Numbered from the stretch's first letter, positions 20,076 to 31,705 are shown. The stretch is 35,507 nucleotides of DNA from Persephonella sp. (GCA_030949555.1 JAUZSJ010000037.1:1-35507), one strand, 5' to 3'. The notes: generated by a model not told the origin, from the letters alone. Program-made: numbers and translations.

Positions 20076-21185
20076 TTATCTTTCTCGGATACCGGCTACA
20101 AATTCTTCAACCATTTCTCTTGCCTGCCAGTCTTTATACTGGATAGGTGGATGTTTCATCGTGTATGCAGATATAGAGTATAAAGGTCCTCCTATTCCTC
20201 TGTCCTGAGCAAGCTTTGCACATCTGATTGCATCTATGGCAACTCCTGCACTGTTTGGAGAGTCTTCAACATCAAGTCTCAGCTCAATATGCATAGGAAC
20301 ATCACCAAAAAGTCTCCCTTCAAGCCTTATAAAGGCAATTTTTCTATCTTTCAGCCACGGAACATAGTCTGATGGACCTATATGTATATTACGAGAGTCT
20401 ATTCCGTAAGGTATGAGAGATGAAACTGCCTCTGTTTTTGATTTTTTCTTCGTGGCAAGTCTGTTTCTCTCAAGCATATTCAGAAAGTCTGTATTACCTC
20501 CCACGTTAAGCTGATAGGTTCTGTCTATCTTTACTCCTCTGTCTAACAGGAGTTGTGTTAAAACCCTATGGGTTATCGTTGCTCCAACCTGAGATTTTAT
20601 GTCATCTCCTACAGCTGGAATGCCCTCAGACTCAAATCTTTTTGCCCATTCATCGTCTGAGACAATAAACGTAGGCATACAGTTTATGAATGCCACTCCT
20701 GCTTTAAGACATGCTTCTGCATAGTATCTTGCTGCCTGTTCCGCTCCAACTGGGACATAATTTATCAAAACGTCTGCTCTACTTTCTATCAGAACTTTTG
20801 CAACTGTGTCAACACTGTCTTCCCTTGCGTCTGACAAAACAAAGGCATTTTCTGGTGGATAATTTTTCATATGTTCAGGGAAACCATCTAACACTTTACC
20901 TTTTCTTACTTTTACCCCTGTTTTAGGAATATCTCTCTGAAATACTGCTGTGCAGTTTGGTGGATTAAAAATAGCCTCTGAAACATCATATCCAACCTTT
21001 CTCTCATCAATGTCCCACGCAGCAACAATCTCTATATCCCATGGCTTGTATCCTCCAATATCCTCATGCATAAGACCACTTGCTTCAATGTCCTGCTTTT
21101 CTTTGTAATAATAAATCCCCTGAATCAACGCACTGGCACAGTTTCCAACACCAGCAATAGCCACTCTTATCTTTCTGTCTGACAC
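20076..21185 (-). CDS. ino1: Inositol-3-phosphate synthase (archaeal/actinobacterial type)
   Basis: [85 protein letters not shown]. Confidence 0.9.
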   Translation of the reverse strand: MSDRKIRVAIAGVGNCASALIQGIYYYKEKQDIEASGLMHEDIGGYKPWDIEIVAAWDIDERKVGYDVSEAIFNPPNCTAVFQRDIPKTGVKVRKGKVLDGFPEHMKNYPPENAFVLSDAREDSVDTVAKVLIESRADVLINYVPVGAEQAARYYAEACLKAGVAFINCMPTFIVSDDEWAKRFESEGIPAVGDDIKSQVGATITHRVLTQLLLDRGVKIDRTYQLNVGGNTDFLNMLERNRLATKKKSKTEAVSSLIPYGIDSRNIHIGPSDYVPWLKDRKIAFIRLEGRLFGDVPMHIELRLDVEDSPNSAGVAIDAIRCAKLAQDRGIGGPLYSISAYTMKHPPIQYKDWQAREMVEEFVAGIRER

Positions 21186-21195
21186 TTTATTCCTC

Positions 21196-22785
21196 CTAAA
21201 GTATTATCTGTTTTGCCTTTAATATTTCTGGTATGCCGTTTATCTCTTCTAAAACTGCGTCTGTAACTTTTTCGTCAAGCTGAAGAGCACCAAGGGCTAT
21301 TTTGCCCTTTTCTAATCTGCCCAGTCTAAAACCTGCAATATTGATGTTGTGTCTTGCAAGTATCTCTCCAATTTTTGCTATAACCCCGGGAACATCTTTA
21401 TTTTCAAACATCAGTATAACCCCTTCAGGGTCAATATCTATCCAGTATCCGTCAACAAGCATTATTTTAGGTATCTGTCCATAAAATGCTGTTCCTCCCA
21501 CAACATGTTCTTTGCCGTTCTGTGAAACTGTAATTTTTATAAAATCTTTGAATACTAAACCTTCCTCCCTTGAAGACTCAACAATGTTTATACCTCTTTC
21601 TTTTGCCAGAAATGGAGCATTTATTATGTTGACAGGCCTGTCTAATACAGGCTCTAAAAATCCTTTCAAAACGTAAGCTGTTATCGGTTTTATATGCTCT
21701 GCAATAGAGCCCCTTACTTCCACATTAAGCTCCTTAAAGTTTCCTCCTGCATACTGGGTGAGAAAACTTCCCAATCTCTCTGATAAAAGCAGAAAGGCTT
21801 TAATGTTTTCGAATCCTTCTGTTATGGTAAATGGAGCATTTACAGCAGCCTCAACAAACTGTCCTTTAAGGGCAGCTATAACCTGCTGGGCTATTTTTAC
21901 AGCAACCTTGTCCTGAGATTCGTATGTGTTAGCTCCGATGTGTGGGGACAGGCTGATGTTAGGAAACTCAAAAATCCTCCTTATCCTGTCATCTGGAGGC
22001 TCTTTTCCAAAAACGTCAAGACCAATGCCTGCAAACTTTCCTTTTTTCATATATTCATACATAGCATCTTCATCAACTATCCCTCCCCTTGCACAGTTTA
22101 TGAAGTAAACCCCATCCTTCATCATCTCAAACTCTTTTGCTCCAATCATACCCCTTGTCTCTTCTGTTAAGGGACAGTGTAGAGAAATGATGTCTGACCT
22201 TTTTATCAGCTCTTCCAATGTATTTACAAGTTCAACACCTAATCTATCTCCCTTTTCCCGTGGAATGTATGGGTCATATGCTATAACTGTAGCCCCTGCT
22301 GCTTTGCACCTGATAGCAACCTGTGAGCCTACATTTCCTAAACCTATAATACCTACCACCTTACCATCTAATTCCTCTCCCATAAACCTTTTCCTGTCCC
22401 ACTCTCCCCTCATCATAGATTCGTGGGCAAGGTGAAGCTTCCTTAAAACAGCATACAGATGGGCTATGGTCAGCTCTGCAGCACCAACAGTGTTTGCACC
22501 TGGGGCATTAACAACTAATATTCCTCTCTTTGAGCATGCCTCAAGGTCTACATTATCTACACCAACCCCAGCTCTTCCAACAACCTTCAGGTTTTTAGCT
22601 CTTTCTAACAGTTCTTCAGTAACAGGTGTTCTGCTTCGTGTTATTATTGCATGATAGTCCTGAATTATCTCAAGTAGCTCCTCCCATCTGATTTCAGGCT
22701 GATAGTCAAGGTCTATCTCTGGGTCTGCATTAAGAATGTTAAGGCCTTTGCTGGAAATATGGTCTGTTACGAGAACTTTATACAT
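21196..22785 (-). CDS. serA: D-3-phosphoglycerate dehydrogenase with C-terminal ACT domain
   Basis: [67 protein letters not shown]-like C-terminus; 529 aa. Confidence 0.95.
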   Translation of the reverse strand: MYKVLVTDHISSKGLNILNADPEIDLDYQPEIRWEELLEIIQDYHAIITRSRTPVTEELLERAKNLKVVGRAGVGVDNVDLEACSKRGILVVNAPGANTVGAAELTIAHLYAVLRKLHLAHESMMRGEWDRKRFMGEELDGKVVGIIGLGNVGSQVAIRCKAAGATVIAYDPYIPREKGDRLGVELVNTLEELIKRSDIISLHCPLTEETRGMIGAKEFEMMKDGVYFINCARGGIVDEDAMYEYMKKGKFAGIGLDVFGKEPPDDRIRRIFEFPNISLSPHIGANTYESQDKVAVKIAQQVIAALKGQFVEAAVNAPFTITEGFENIKAFLLLSERLGSFLTQYAGGNFKELNVEVRGSIAEHIKPITAYVLKGFLEPVLDRPVNIINAPFLAKERGINIVESSREEGLVFKDFIKITVSQNGKEHVVGGTAFYGQIPKIMLVDGYWIDIDPEGVILMFENKDVPGVIAKIGEILARHNINIAGFRLGRLEKGKIALGALQLDEKVTDAVLEEINGIPEILKAKQIIL

Positions 22786-23019
22786 TTAATAAAATCCTCC
22801 TTAAGGTTTTAAGGGTAAATAATATTATACTTGATAAGAATAGATATGTTGAAAATTACTTCTTTCATACCTATTAAAATACTTACAAAAACTAAAACCA
22901 TAAAAAAGACCATAATAAATACTAACTTTTCCATTGCTCCCCAACTGCATTTATTGTTAATATACACTAACTTATAATACATTATGATAAAATTAAACAT
23001 CTATCTGGGAGGTTTTGTC

Positions 23020-23157
23020 ATGGAAAATAACTGGTGGGAGTTAGCTGGAATTATATTCTTTACTTTTATGGTTATCACTGTCGCACTGATATGGGGACTT
23101 GCTGTAAAAGCAAGCTACAACGAAGAAAAAGAAAAACAGAAACAGGAAAATAAATGA
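23020..23157 (+). CDS. Small single-TM protein (45 aa)
   Basis: Good RBS (GGGAGG) and ATG: MENNWWELAGIIFFTFMVITVALIWGLAVKASYNEEKEKQKQENK*; ATGA overlap with the next ORF. Confidence 0.6.
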   Translation: MENNWWELAGIIFFTFMVITVALIWGLAVKASYNEEKEKQKQENK

Positions 23158-23316
23158 AGAGGAACTGGCCTTTCATTATTATTACAGGGATTGGTGTCTT
23201 TGCCACACTTATATTTCTCTACATATTTGTTTACAGTCTTGCAACAAATACGGTTAAATCAGCTGCCTTTACTTGAAAAAGCATATCCCCACATAAAACC
23301 TCAGGAATACGCATGA
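23154..23316 (+). CDS. Small single-TM protein (~53 aa), probable 1-nt indel near 23255
   Basis: MKRNWPFIIITGIGVFATLIFLYIFVYSLATNTV then NQLPLLEKAYPHIKPQEYA* in a shifted frame; ATGA overlap with ORF 23313. Confidence 0.5.
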
Positions 23317-23750
23317 ACTTTCTCAAGAAAAAAGCAGAGAAAAACAATCTAAAAATTATCCGGATAAAGGCTGAAAAGCACTACTTTCTGGTTCAGATAA
23401 TTAACAAAAAGATTACCAGCGAGTTGTTTTCTCTTGCTCCACAGGTTGCACCCTTAGGAATTGTAAACTTAGTTATATACGACCTTGGAGATGGAACAGG
23501 TATAGTAGGCAATAATCCTTACCTGTGGGACATTGTTATTGACAGCAAAAGAATAGATGAGATAGCACAGGATTACTCTGAATTCCTATCTGACCTTTTG
23601 GACAGTATATACTGGGATTACAAAAAGGAAAAGGAGATGTTAAGCAATGCCTTACATAGTAAGAGTAAGAAGGGAATTTCAGGCAGCCCATTATCTAACA
23701 GACTACCACGGAAAACCAGAACCACTCCACGGTCACACATGGGAGGTTGA
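23313..23750 (+). CDS. Hypothetical protein (C-terminal frame probably wrong; true end likely near ~23650)
   Basis: MNFLKKKAEKNNLKIIRIKAEKHYFLVQII...; ATGA overlap upstream; the ~100-nt overlap with queD suggests a missed stop. Confidence 0.5.
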   Translation: MNFLKKKAEKNNLKIIRIKAEKHYFLVQIINKKITSELFSLAPQVAPLGIVNLVIYDLGDGTGIVGNNPYLWDIVIDSKRIDEIAQDYSEFLSDLLDSIYWDYKKEKEMLSNALHSKSKKGISGSPLSNRLPRKTRTTPRSHMGG

Positions 23751-23994
23751 GCTTTTTATAAAGGCTGAGAAGCTGGACAAAGGAGGAATGGGTTTTGATT
23801 TTGTGGAAATACACAGATTTTTAGATGAGATACTCCCAGATTATAAATGTATGAATGACATATACGATTTTTCTCCCAGTGCTGAAAATGTAGCAAAGCA
23901 CATATACCAGCAGGTCAAAAAAAGGTATCCTACCCTCCAGAAAGTTGTTGTATGGGAAACAAAACACGGGGGAGCTGAGTATTACGAAGAGTAA
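23647..23994 (+). CDS. queD: 6-carboxytetrahydropterin synthase family protein
   Basis: REFQAAHYLTDYHGKPEPLHGHTWEVELFI, GMGFDFVEIHRFLDEIL, WETKHGGAEY. Confidence 0.85.
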   Translation: MPYIVRVRREFQAAHYLTDYHGKPEPLHGHTWEVELFIKAEKLDKGGMGFDFVEIHRFLDEILPDYKCMNDIYDFSPSAENVAKHIYQQVKKRYPTLQKVVVWETKHGGAEYYEE

Positions 23995-24057
23995 ATATTG
24001 ACAGTATTTAGACAAGTAATATCTTAATTACTACAAACAAACATTAAGGAGGGTAGG

Positions 24058-24956
24058 ATGGCCGACGACCCAAAATTTCATGGAGAAGAGGAAAGAGTCC
24101 ACGAATATAGAGAACCTAAAGTAGTAAAAGAAAGTATATTCACAGGAAGTAAAGCCCTTGAGAAAGCTCCGAAAATCTATGGTATTCCAACAGGAATAGA
24201 AGGATTAGACGACCTTTTTTTCATTGTTGAGTCAGAAAATGGGAAAATAGTTAAAAAAACATTGGGAGGCATTCCAGCTTACTCTGTATTTAACATAACA
24301 GGAGTTTCAGATACAGGGAAGTCATTAATGGTTGAGCAGTTTACAGTAGAACAGGCACGGAAAGGACACAAAGTAGCATTTATCACTGTTGAGTCCCCGG
24401 CAAACTTTGTTATCGCTTCTATAAAGCTGAGAGCTGCAGCAATGGGGTATAACTTTGATGAGTTTGAAGATAATGTGATACTGATTGATGCTGCATCCCA
24501 TTCAACACTTAGAGAAAACATACCAGACCTTCTTGCAACATTAGCCTATGCTATAAAAACCTACCACATAAAGTTCACAGTAATAGACTCTGTAACAGGG
24601 CTGTTTGAAAACAGAGAGATGCTGGCAAGGGGGGTAGTCAGAAGGCTGTTTAACTTTATGAAAAAATGGTACCAGACCGCCCTGTTTGTATCTCAGAAGA
24701 GAAGCGGACACGAAGAACTTACAGCTGAAGCTGCAGGTGGTTATGCAGTAGGACATATTGTTGATGGAACGATGGTTTTAGCAAAGGAGCTAATAGATTC
24801 TTCTTTTAAGGCAAAACTTTACAAAAAGAGGTGGGAGACATTGTCAGACTATTCAGGATAGACGGATGCAGAATGTCTGGACATGACACAAAAACCCACT
24901 ATCTTGAGATTACAGACACAGGACTGGTAAAAATACTTGAACCAATAGGAAAATAA
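24058..24956 (+). CDS. KaiC/RecA-superfamily ATPase (archaeal KaiC-related type), frameshift near ~24832
   Basis: GIPTGIEGLDDLFF, Walker A GVSDTGKS, HKVAFITVESPANFVIASIKLRA, FTVIDSVTGLFENREMLARGVVRRLFNFMKKW; C-terminal VGDIVRLFRIDGCRMSGHDTKTHYLEITDTGLVKILEPIGK* in a second frame. Confidence 0.85.
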
Positions 24957-24977
24957 AAAACAAAGGAGGGTAATAAA

Positions 24978-25670
24978 ATGGTAGTGTTAATTACATCAAA
25001 ACCTGTTGAGGAGGATGAGCTTGAGCAGTTAGTGGGTAGAGTGTTTTTCAAAGCTATAGATCTTTTAGGAGGTCTCCACAGGTTAGCTGAATACAGAACA
25101 TTAACATGGCTTCCCTCTCTGGCAAGAGCAGCATTTGCCATAGTTTTGAGGGAGGAATATCTGAAGACAGAAGAAGAAATAGCAGAAATAGTAGGTCTTA
25201 CAAGAAACACTGTAAGAAACATTCTCAGAGCAGACCCAAATGCTGCAATGTTTAAGATTGAGCATATGGACGAGCTCTCACAAAAGAAGAGAAAAAAGAG
25301 CTGAGGGTTCACACTGCAGGAGGAGTTGCAAAACTTGCATACAAACTTGTGAAAGAAGGAAATGAAGCCCAGACACTTTTAGAGTTCTGTAGAGAGATGT
25401 CAGCAAAAGCTGTTCAGGTGTGTGAAGCTCCATGGGCTTACACAGTGCTCAAACATACTAAAGGGTTAAAATATCCTGTTGAAAATCCTGAACCACTGAA
25501 AGAAAAACTTTCAGGCATCACAATAAAAGGTCTATCTGCAGAGGAAGTGATGGAAAATCTTACATACCCCGTAAAAAATCCTGCTCAGCTACTTCACGAA
25601 ATAAAAGAATATCTCCAGATGAAAGAGATTAGCGGAGTGGGCTTACAGCCCGTTCTTTTAATTACTACAG
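24978..25670 (+). CDS. HTH regulator resembling the 'near-KaiC' family (TIGR03879-like), frameshift near ~25283
   Basis: TEEEIAEIVGLTRNTVRNILRADPNAA directly downstream of the KaiC-like gene; continues KKELRVHTAGGVAKLAYKLVKEGNEAQTLLEFCREMSAKAVQV in a second frame. 3' boundary uncertain. Confidence 0.65.
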
Positions 25671-25683
25671 GAGAGAGAGCAGA

Positions 25684-28600
25684 ATGGAAAAAAAAGGCTG
25701 TTCCCCTGATATACAAGAATATGTGTCCAAACTAGGGAGAGGAGTATCATGAACATCTGAAAGACTGTTTAAAGGTCTTGTATGTGAAAACTGCCTTCCT
25801 GAAGAGGTAAAAAGAGAAGAACTGTGTGAATTTTTAGGATACGGCAGATTTACAGAGATTTGCAGTTTGTGGGAAAAGGTCAGGGACTTTAAACAGTTTT
25901 TCGGAAAAATAATAAAAAATAACCTGTGGTCTATACAGGAAACATGGGCTACCAGATTTTTTATGAACATATCATATGCTCTGCTGGCACCAACAGGAAT
26001 AGGAAAAACAACATTTGGTCTTGTTCTTTCAAAATATCTGAAGGAAAAAGAAAATAGAAAAGCATATCTGATTTTCCCGACACAGATGCTTGTTAATCAG
26101 GCTTACGAAAGGCTTATTTCCTTTGGCGTTTCAGAAGAAGATATACTGGCCTACACATCAAAATTCGCCAGTACAAAGAAAAAACAGGAAGAGCTGAAAG
26201 AAAAAATAAAAAATAACGATTTTCAGATACTTTTAACAACAACTATGTTTTTATACAAAAATATAGACATTATTCCAAAAGGTGAGTATGCCCTTGTTTT
26301 TGTTGATGATGTGGACAGTGTTTTAAAAACAGCAAAGAATATAGACAAAGTATTAATGCTGTTAGGATTCTCTCAGGAGGATATTGATTATACCCTGAAG
26401 TTTATAACATTTAAACAGAACCTGTTTAAAAAAGGACAGCCTTCAGAAGAAGATTTAGAGCTTTACCAGCACTGGCAGTCAAAAATCCAGAAAATTGCAG
26501 AAAAAAGAAAAGGTGTCCTTATAGTCTCATCAGCAACATCAAATCCCCGCTCAAAAAAGGTTAATCTGTTCAGGGAGCTTTTAGGTTTTGAGGTGGGAAG
26601 ACCATCCCTTACACTGAGAAATATAGAAGACGTGTATGAGAAGCCAGAAAAGGTGTGGGAAAGGAGCATAGAAGTTATAAAAAAGTTAGGAAAAGGCGGT
26701 CTGGCCTTTCTGTCTTCATCAGAGACAGTAGAAACACTGGAAAAATATGTGGAATTTTTAAATAAAAACGGGATAACTGCTGTTTCCTATCAGGATTTAA
26801 TGGACAGAATAGATGAGTTCAGAGAAGGAAAAATTCAGGTTGCCGTAGGTTTTGCCAGTTATAGAAACCCCCTTGCAAGGGGAATAGACCTGCCTGACGT
26901 GATTAGATATGCAGTATTTGTAGGAGTTCCCAAACTACAGTTTAACATCAGGTTTGAAGAAGAGTTTATACATCTATACTACTTCCTTCTCTCTTTAACA
27001 CCTTTCCTTGCAAAGAAAAAACTGATAGACCCTATTCAGATAAAACAGCTTTACGATTACATAAACTATCTTAAGATTTACGCCTTTATTCCTTCTGAAA
27101 GGTTAGAGCCTGAAAAATTAGAAAAAATGAGGAAAATACAGCTATCTGTGAGAGAGATGATAGAAAAACCTGAAATCTTTGCAGCTGTCCAGCAGTCTCC
27201 AGAAATAACGCTAAAAAAAGAAGAGGACAGCTTTGTGCTGACAACTGCAGACGTTACAGGATACATTCAGGCTTCAGGAAGAACATCAAGACTTTATGCA
27301 GGAGGTTTAACGAAAGGTCTTGCCTACCTGCTGGTAGATGACGATAAAGCATTCTACTCCCTTCAGAAAAAGGTAAGATGGTTCAGCGAAGACATACAGT
27401 TCAAAGATGTCAGGGAGATAAATCTTGATAAGCTGTTAGAAGAGATTGATAGAGACAGGGAAAAGGTAAAAAAAGTTCTCTCAGGAGAGATGATTACAGA
27501 GGAAAAACAGTCATTCCTTACAACCGTTGTTGTTGTTGAATCTCCAAATAAAGCAAGAACAATAGCAAACTTTTTTGGCAAACCCCTAAGGAGGAAACTG
27601 AAAAATCTTGATGCCTATGAGATAGCCATAGGAGAGAGATTTTTAACGATAGTTGCAAGTAAAGGACATGTTTTTGACCTGAATAAGGAGGAAGATTACT
27701 TTGGAGTCAGAAGAAACAGCTCTTTCATTCCGGTATTTGAACCAATTGATGAAGGAAAAAATCAGATTATCCAGAGTATAAGAGAGTTAGACCTTGAGGT
27801 GAACGAGATTTTTATAGCAACAGATCCTGATACAGAAGGGGAGAAAATAAGCTACGACTTTACCTGAACTCTCTCCCCTACAACTATAACATCAAAAGGG
27901 CAGAGTTCCATGAAGTGACAAAATGGGCGTTTCTAAATGCTGTAAACAACCCGAGAGAGTTTGATACAGACCTTGTAAAGGCACATGCTTAGTTAGAAGA
28001 GTGGCAGACAGATGGATAGGATTTACCTTAATCCCAGTAGATGCAGGCAAAACTCCACAGACACCGGCTGTCTGCAGGAAGAGTCCGGTACTAACCTGTA
28101 TTATTAGGAGTGGATTATAAACAGAACTGACGAAGCAAAACAGAAGATAGCTGTGGTGCGTTGGAGATAAATGGTTATCCTTTGAGTTTCAGTTTGAAGA
28201 CAGAAAAAATGGGAAATGGTTTTATCGGCAAACTTACAGTTTGTGCCGGTAGAGGAAAAAGGAGAAAAAAAGAAGAGCAACCTGTTTGTCAAGCCTTTCA
28301 CCACAGACCTTATGCTGTCAGAGGCAGGCAAGGGAGCTCAGGTGCTTCGCCTCAAGAAACAAATGCAGCTTGCACAGGATTTGTTTGAAGCCGGCCTGAT
28401 AACATACCACAGAACAGACAGTTTCAGGGTTTCTGAGGCAGGGGTTTTGTGGCAAAGGAGCATATAATAGAGAGTTTTGGAGAAGAATATCTAAAAATAA
28501 GAACATTTTCAACGGCAGGTGGAGCCCACGAATGTATCCGCCCAACAAAACCTATGGATGCTGATGACCTGAGGTCAACAATATTCACAATGAACATTCA

Positions 28601-29186
28601 GGGGATAACAAACAGACACATAAAACTTTATGACCTTATATTCAAAAGATTTATAGCTTCCCAGATGAGAGAAACAGTTATTGAAAAAACAGCCTATCAG
28701 GTAAGAGCTTTTGATGAGACAGTTGAAGAGGAAATTCCAACAAGAATTGTCCAGCATGGTTATGACCTTGTTCTCCCTGTAAAAGTATATACTATTCTCA
28801 CAGGAAAAGTGGAAGTGAAAGGCAAAAAATCATATCACCTTAAACCAAAGGTTCCTTATTACACATTTGCAACAGTGATTCAGGAAATGAAAGAAAAAGG
28901 AATTGGAAGACCATCCACATATGCTGTCACCGTTCAGAAACTGTTAGACAGACACTATATTATTGAAAGGAGAGGATACCTGTTTCCAACAAAGCTTGGG
29001 AGAGCGGTTATATCTCTTATAAAGAAAAGGGAAGATATATACAGATTTGTAAATGAAAACTTTACAAAACAGTTAGAAGAGATTATGGATAGAGTAGAAA
29101 GGGGGGAAGCAGACTATCAGAAAGGGATTAGAAAACGTGTTCACACAGCTAAAGGAAAAAAAGCTAATTCTTTAAAGTGCGGTTAG
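25684..29186 (+). CDS. rgy: Reverse gyrase (helicase-topoisomerase IA fusion), multiple frameshifts
   Basis: Zn-finger traces IYKNMCPN...LVCENCLP; LLAPTGIGKTTFGLVLSKYL; LVFVDDVDSVL; TOPRIM VVVESPNKARTIANFFGKPLRRK; ATDPDTEGEKISYD; active-site region GLITYHRTDSFRVSEAG; GGAHECIRPTKP. Frame breaks near 25690-25740, 27865, 27990-28160, ~28440 and ~29130. Confidence 0.93.
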
Positions 29187-29302
29187 GAGAATATGCATTA
29201 CGAAGAATGAGAGAAATATGACCAACATCATTAATTATATTTCCGACATTACATAATAATATTAAAATTATTAAGCTTAGATATAGATTTTGGAGGATCC
29301 AT

Positions 29303-29640
29303 ATGAAAAAAAATTGTTATCTTTATACTACTTGTGTTATCTACTTTTGTATATGCTAGACCAGAAATCGTAGAGCCAAGAATATGTATGCATGGTTAAT
29401 GATAGATTTATGGGAATTAAGCAAATCCCCGTAGAAGTAAAAGGAAAAACATACTATGGATGCTGTAAAATGTGTATAAGTAGATTAAAGAATAATGAAA
29501 GGTTCCGTTATGCCACTGACCCTGTTTCAGGTAAAAAAGTAAAGACAGAAGCCAAAGCTTTAATTATAAAACAAAAAGATGGCACTGTTCTTTACTTTGA
29601 AAGCAAAGAAAACTGTAAGGAAGTTTTTAGAAAAAACTAA
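29303..29640 (+). CDS. Secreted Cys-rich protein, possibly TRASH/YHS-like metal-binding; frameshifts at the N-terminus
   Basis: Signal peptide MKKIVIFILLVLSTFVYA if one A is removed from the A8 run; ICMVNDRFMG...KTYYGCCKMCISRL...DPVSGKKV...DGTVLYFESKENCKEVF. Confidence 0.45.
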
Positions 29641-29648
29641 CCAACCCG

Positions 29649-30601
29649 AGTTCGGAAATAAAAAAAGCCTCCAGTTTCAGCTAAAATTAAAAAGTCAAAA
29701 GACTGGAGGTTTCCAAAATTGCTCGTAATAAAAACATACTGCCAATTAGATGACTTTTACAGGCTCTTTGAAAAACATCTTAAATCGCAAACTCTTTCCG
29801 AGAGTCTAACAAAGGCAGAAAAGCTAATCTAATTATACCCGAAGTAGCTACCATACTCGTTCTATTTCATTTGTCAGATTTCAAAACCTCAAAAAGTTTT
29901 ATAAAAAACATCTATCAGTTAATATGAAAAACTATTTTCCAGATTTGGTTAGTTATAACAGATTTGTTGAGCTAATTCCTTCATCCATATCACTACTTCA
30001 AGCATTTTTAAAATTTATAATCAGCTTAAATAGTTTTATTTCCTTTGCTGACTCTACAAAACTGCCAATATGTCAAAATAGCAGAATACATTCTCACAAA
30101 GTATTTAAGGGATTGGCACAAAGAGGTAAAGATAGTGTTGGATGGTTTTATGGTTTCAAACTACATCTTGTTATCAATGAGAAGGGAGAGATACTTTCTT
30201 TTGATTTAACTGCTGGGAATGTAGATGATGGAAAGGCTTTAAAGAAAATGATTAAAAGCTTAAGAGGTAATTATTATAAAAATATTCGGTGATAGAGGTT
30301 ATGTTTCACAGAAGCTGTCAGAGAAGTTTTTATCAGAAGGTATTGAGCTTATTGCTAAACCAAGAAAAAACATGAAATGTAGGATAATTTTATATACAAA
30401 AAGGGCATTGATAGAATCAGTAAATAATATTTTAAAAAATCGATTAAAGATAAATCACACGAGGCATAGGTTTCCTGTGAATTTTATAGCAAATTTGCTT
30501 CAGGTTTAGTTGCTTATCATTTTAGAGAAAACAAACCTGAGATTGATTTATTATCTCAATGTTAAAAGTAATATCCTTTTTATTGATTTAATTTCCGAAC
30601 T
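29649..30601 (+). mobile_element. IS982-family insertion sequence with frameshifted transposase
   Basis: Perfect 11-bp terminal inverted repeats AGTTCGGAAAT (29649-29659) / ATTTCCGAACT (30591-30601); transposase text FADSTKLPICQNSRIHSHKVFKGLAQRGKDSVGWFYGFKLHLVINEKGEI...GDRGYVSQKL. Confidence 0.85.
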
Positions 30602-30619
30602 GACGCTAAAATAAATAGA

Positions 30620-31681
30620 ATGATTAAACCTTACATAGAGATACTTAAATACCTGTTTGAGAAAAGTAGATTTGTAAAAACAAGAGATTTACAGAGAGTT
30701 TTAGAAAATCAAGGACTGCTTACAAAATCCTATCACTCAAATAGAAGACTGCTACAAAAATATTTAGAAAACCTTGAGTATGAAGGATACATAATGAGAA
30801 GATACGAAAACATAAAAGGAAGGAAATCTCAAGAATGGAAAATAAACCCAAAAAGCTTTCCTAAAATTGTAGGTATATCTGAAAAGGAGTTTATATCACT
30901 TCTTATAACTACCAGCTTTATGCCAGATGATTACAAAAACTTAAGCTTTTTGTCTGATATACAGAATATTATTAACAGAACATATTTTGAAATTACAGAC
31001 GAAAAAAGAGAGATTTTAGAAAATGCATTTAAATATGTTCCAGAGTTTCACGAAAAGTTTTCAAAAGATAAATTCCTATCTACTTGATAATATATTTAAA
31101 GGAATTTTGAAAAAGTATATCTGAAACTCTTATACAAAGACAAATGGCTAAAAGTAGCCCCTATAAAAATATTTTTGTATCAAGGAATTTTATATGTATC
31201 AGTAATAGATGAAAATAACAAGCACAAAATACTAAAATTTAGCTGTATAACAAACATAATAAAAACACAGGAAAAAGCCCAAGAATTTTTTATAAAAAAA
31301 TACAGAAACCTAAACTTTGGATTTGAAGATGAAAAACCATTTGTTTTTGCAGTAGATATTCCAGATTGGTATTTAAGATGTGAGAACATTCAAACAACAA
31401 AGCTAATAAACACACAGTTTTATATAGAAGAAAACGGAGAATATATTAAAGTTTTTCTAATCGGTTATACCGGCTGGAGATTTCCATCAAGAATGTTTGT
31501 GCCACATATTGAAAAGATTTACAAACCAGATGAAGGAATATTAGAAACAGCAAAAAAGTTTAAAAAACAGATAAAACAGATAGACGAAAAAATTAGTTTT
31601 TCTTTAAATGAAAACTTAAAAAGGTTTAATGAGTTTTTAGACAATTTTAAGTATTACTTGGAGCAGAGGAAAGGTTATTAG
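30620..31681 (+). CDS. WYL-domain-like transcriptional regulator with N-terminal HTH, frameshifts near 31080-31125
   Basis: N-terminal winged-helix-like MIKPYIEILKYLFEKSRFVKTRDLQRVLENQGLLTKSYHSNRRLLQKYLENLEYEGYI; WYL-like KVAPIKIFLYQGILYVSVIDENNKHKILKFSCITNI. Confidence 0.65.
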
Positions 31682-31705
31682 AAGATTTTTAATAAAATAT
31701 ACTTT

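Noticed and set aside
22809-23000. 63-aa minus-strand hydrophobic ORF
   Set aside because: Lies in the intergenic region upstream of serA; weak start and no recognisable family, so not called as a gene.
29264-29283. A/T palindrome TAATAATATTAAAATTATTA upstream of the Cys-rich protein gene
   Set aside because: Low-complexity A/T sequence in an A/T-rich intergenic region; no independent support.
30601-30612. GACGCTAAAATA after the IS resembling the CRISPR repeat end ACGCTAAAAAC
   Set aside because: Only about 9 nt of A-rich similarity; expected by chance.
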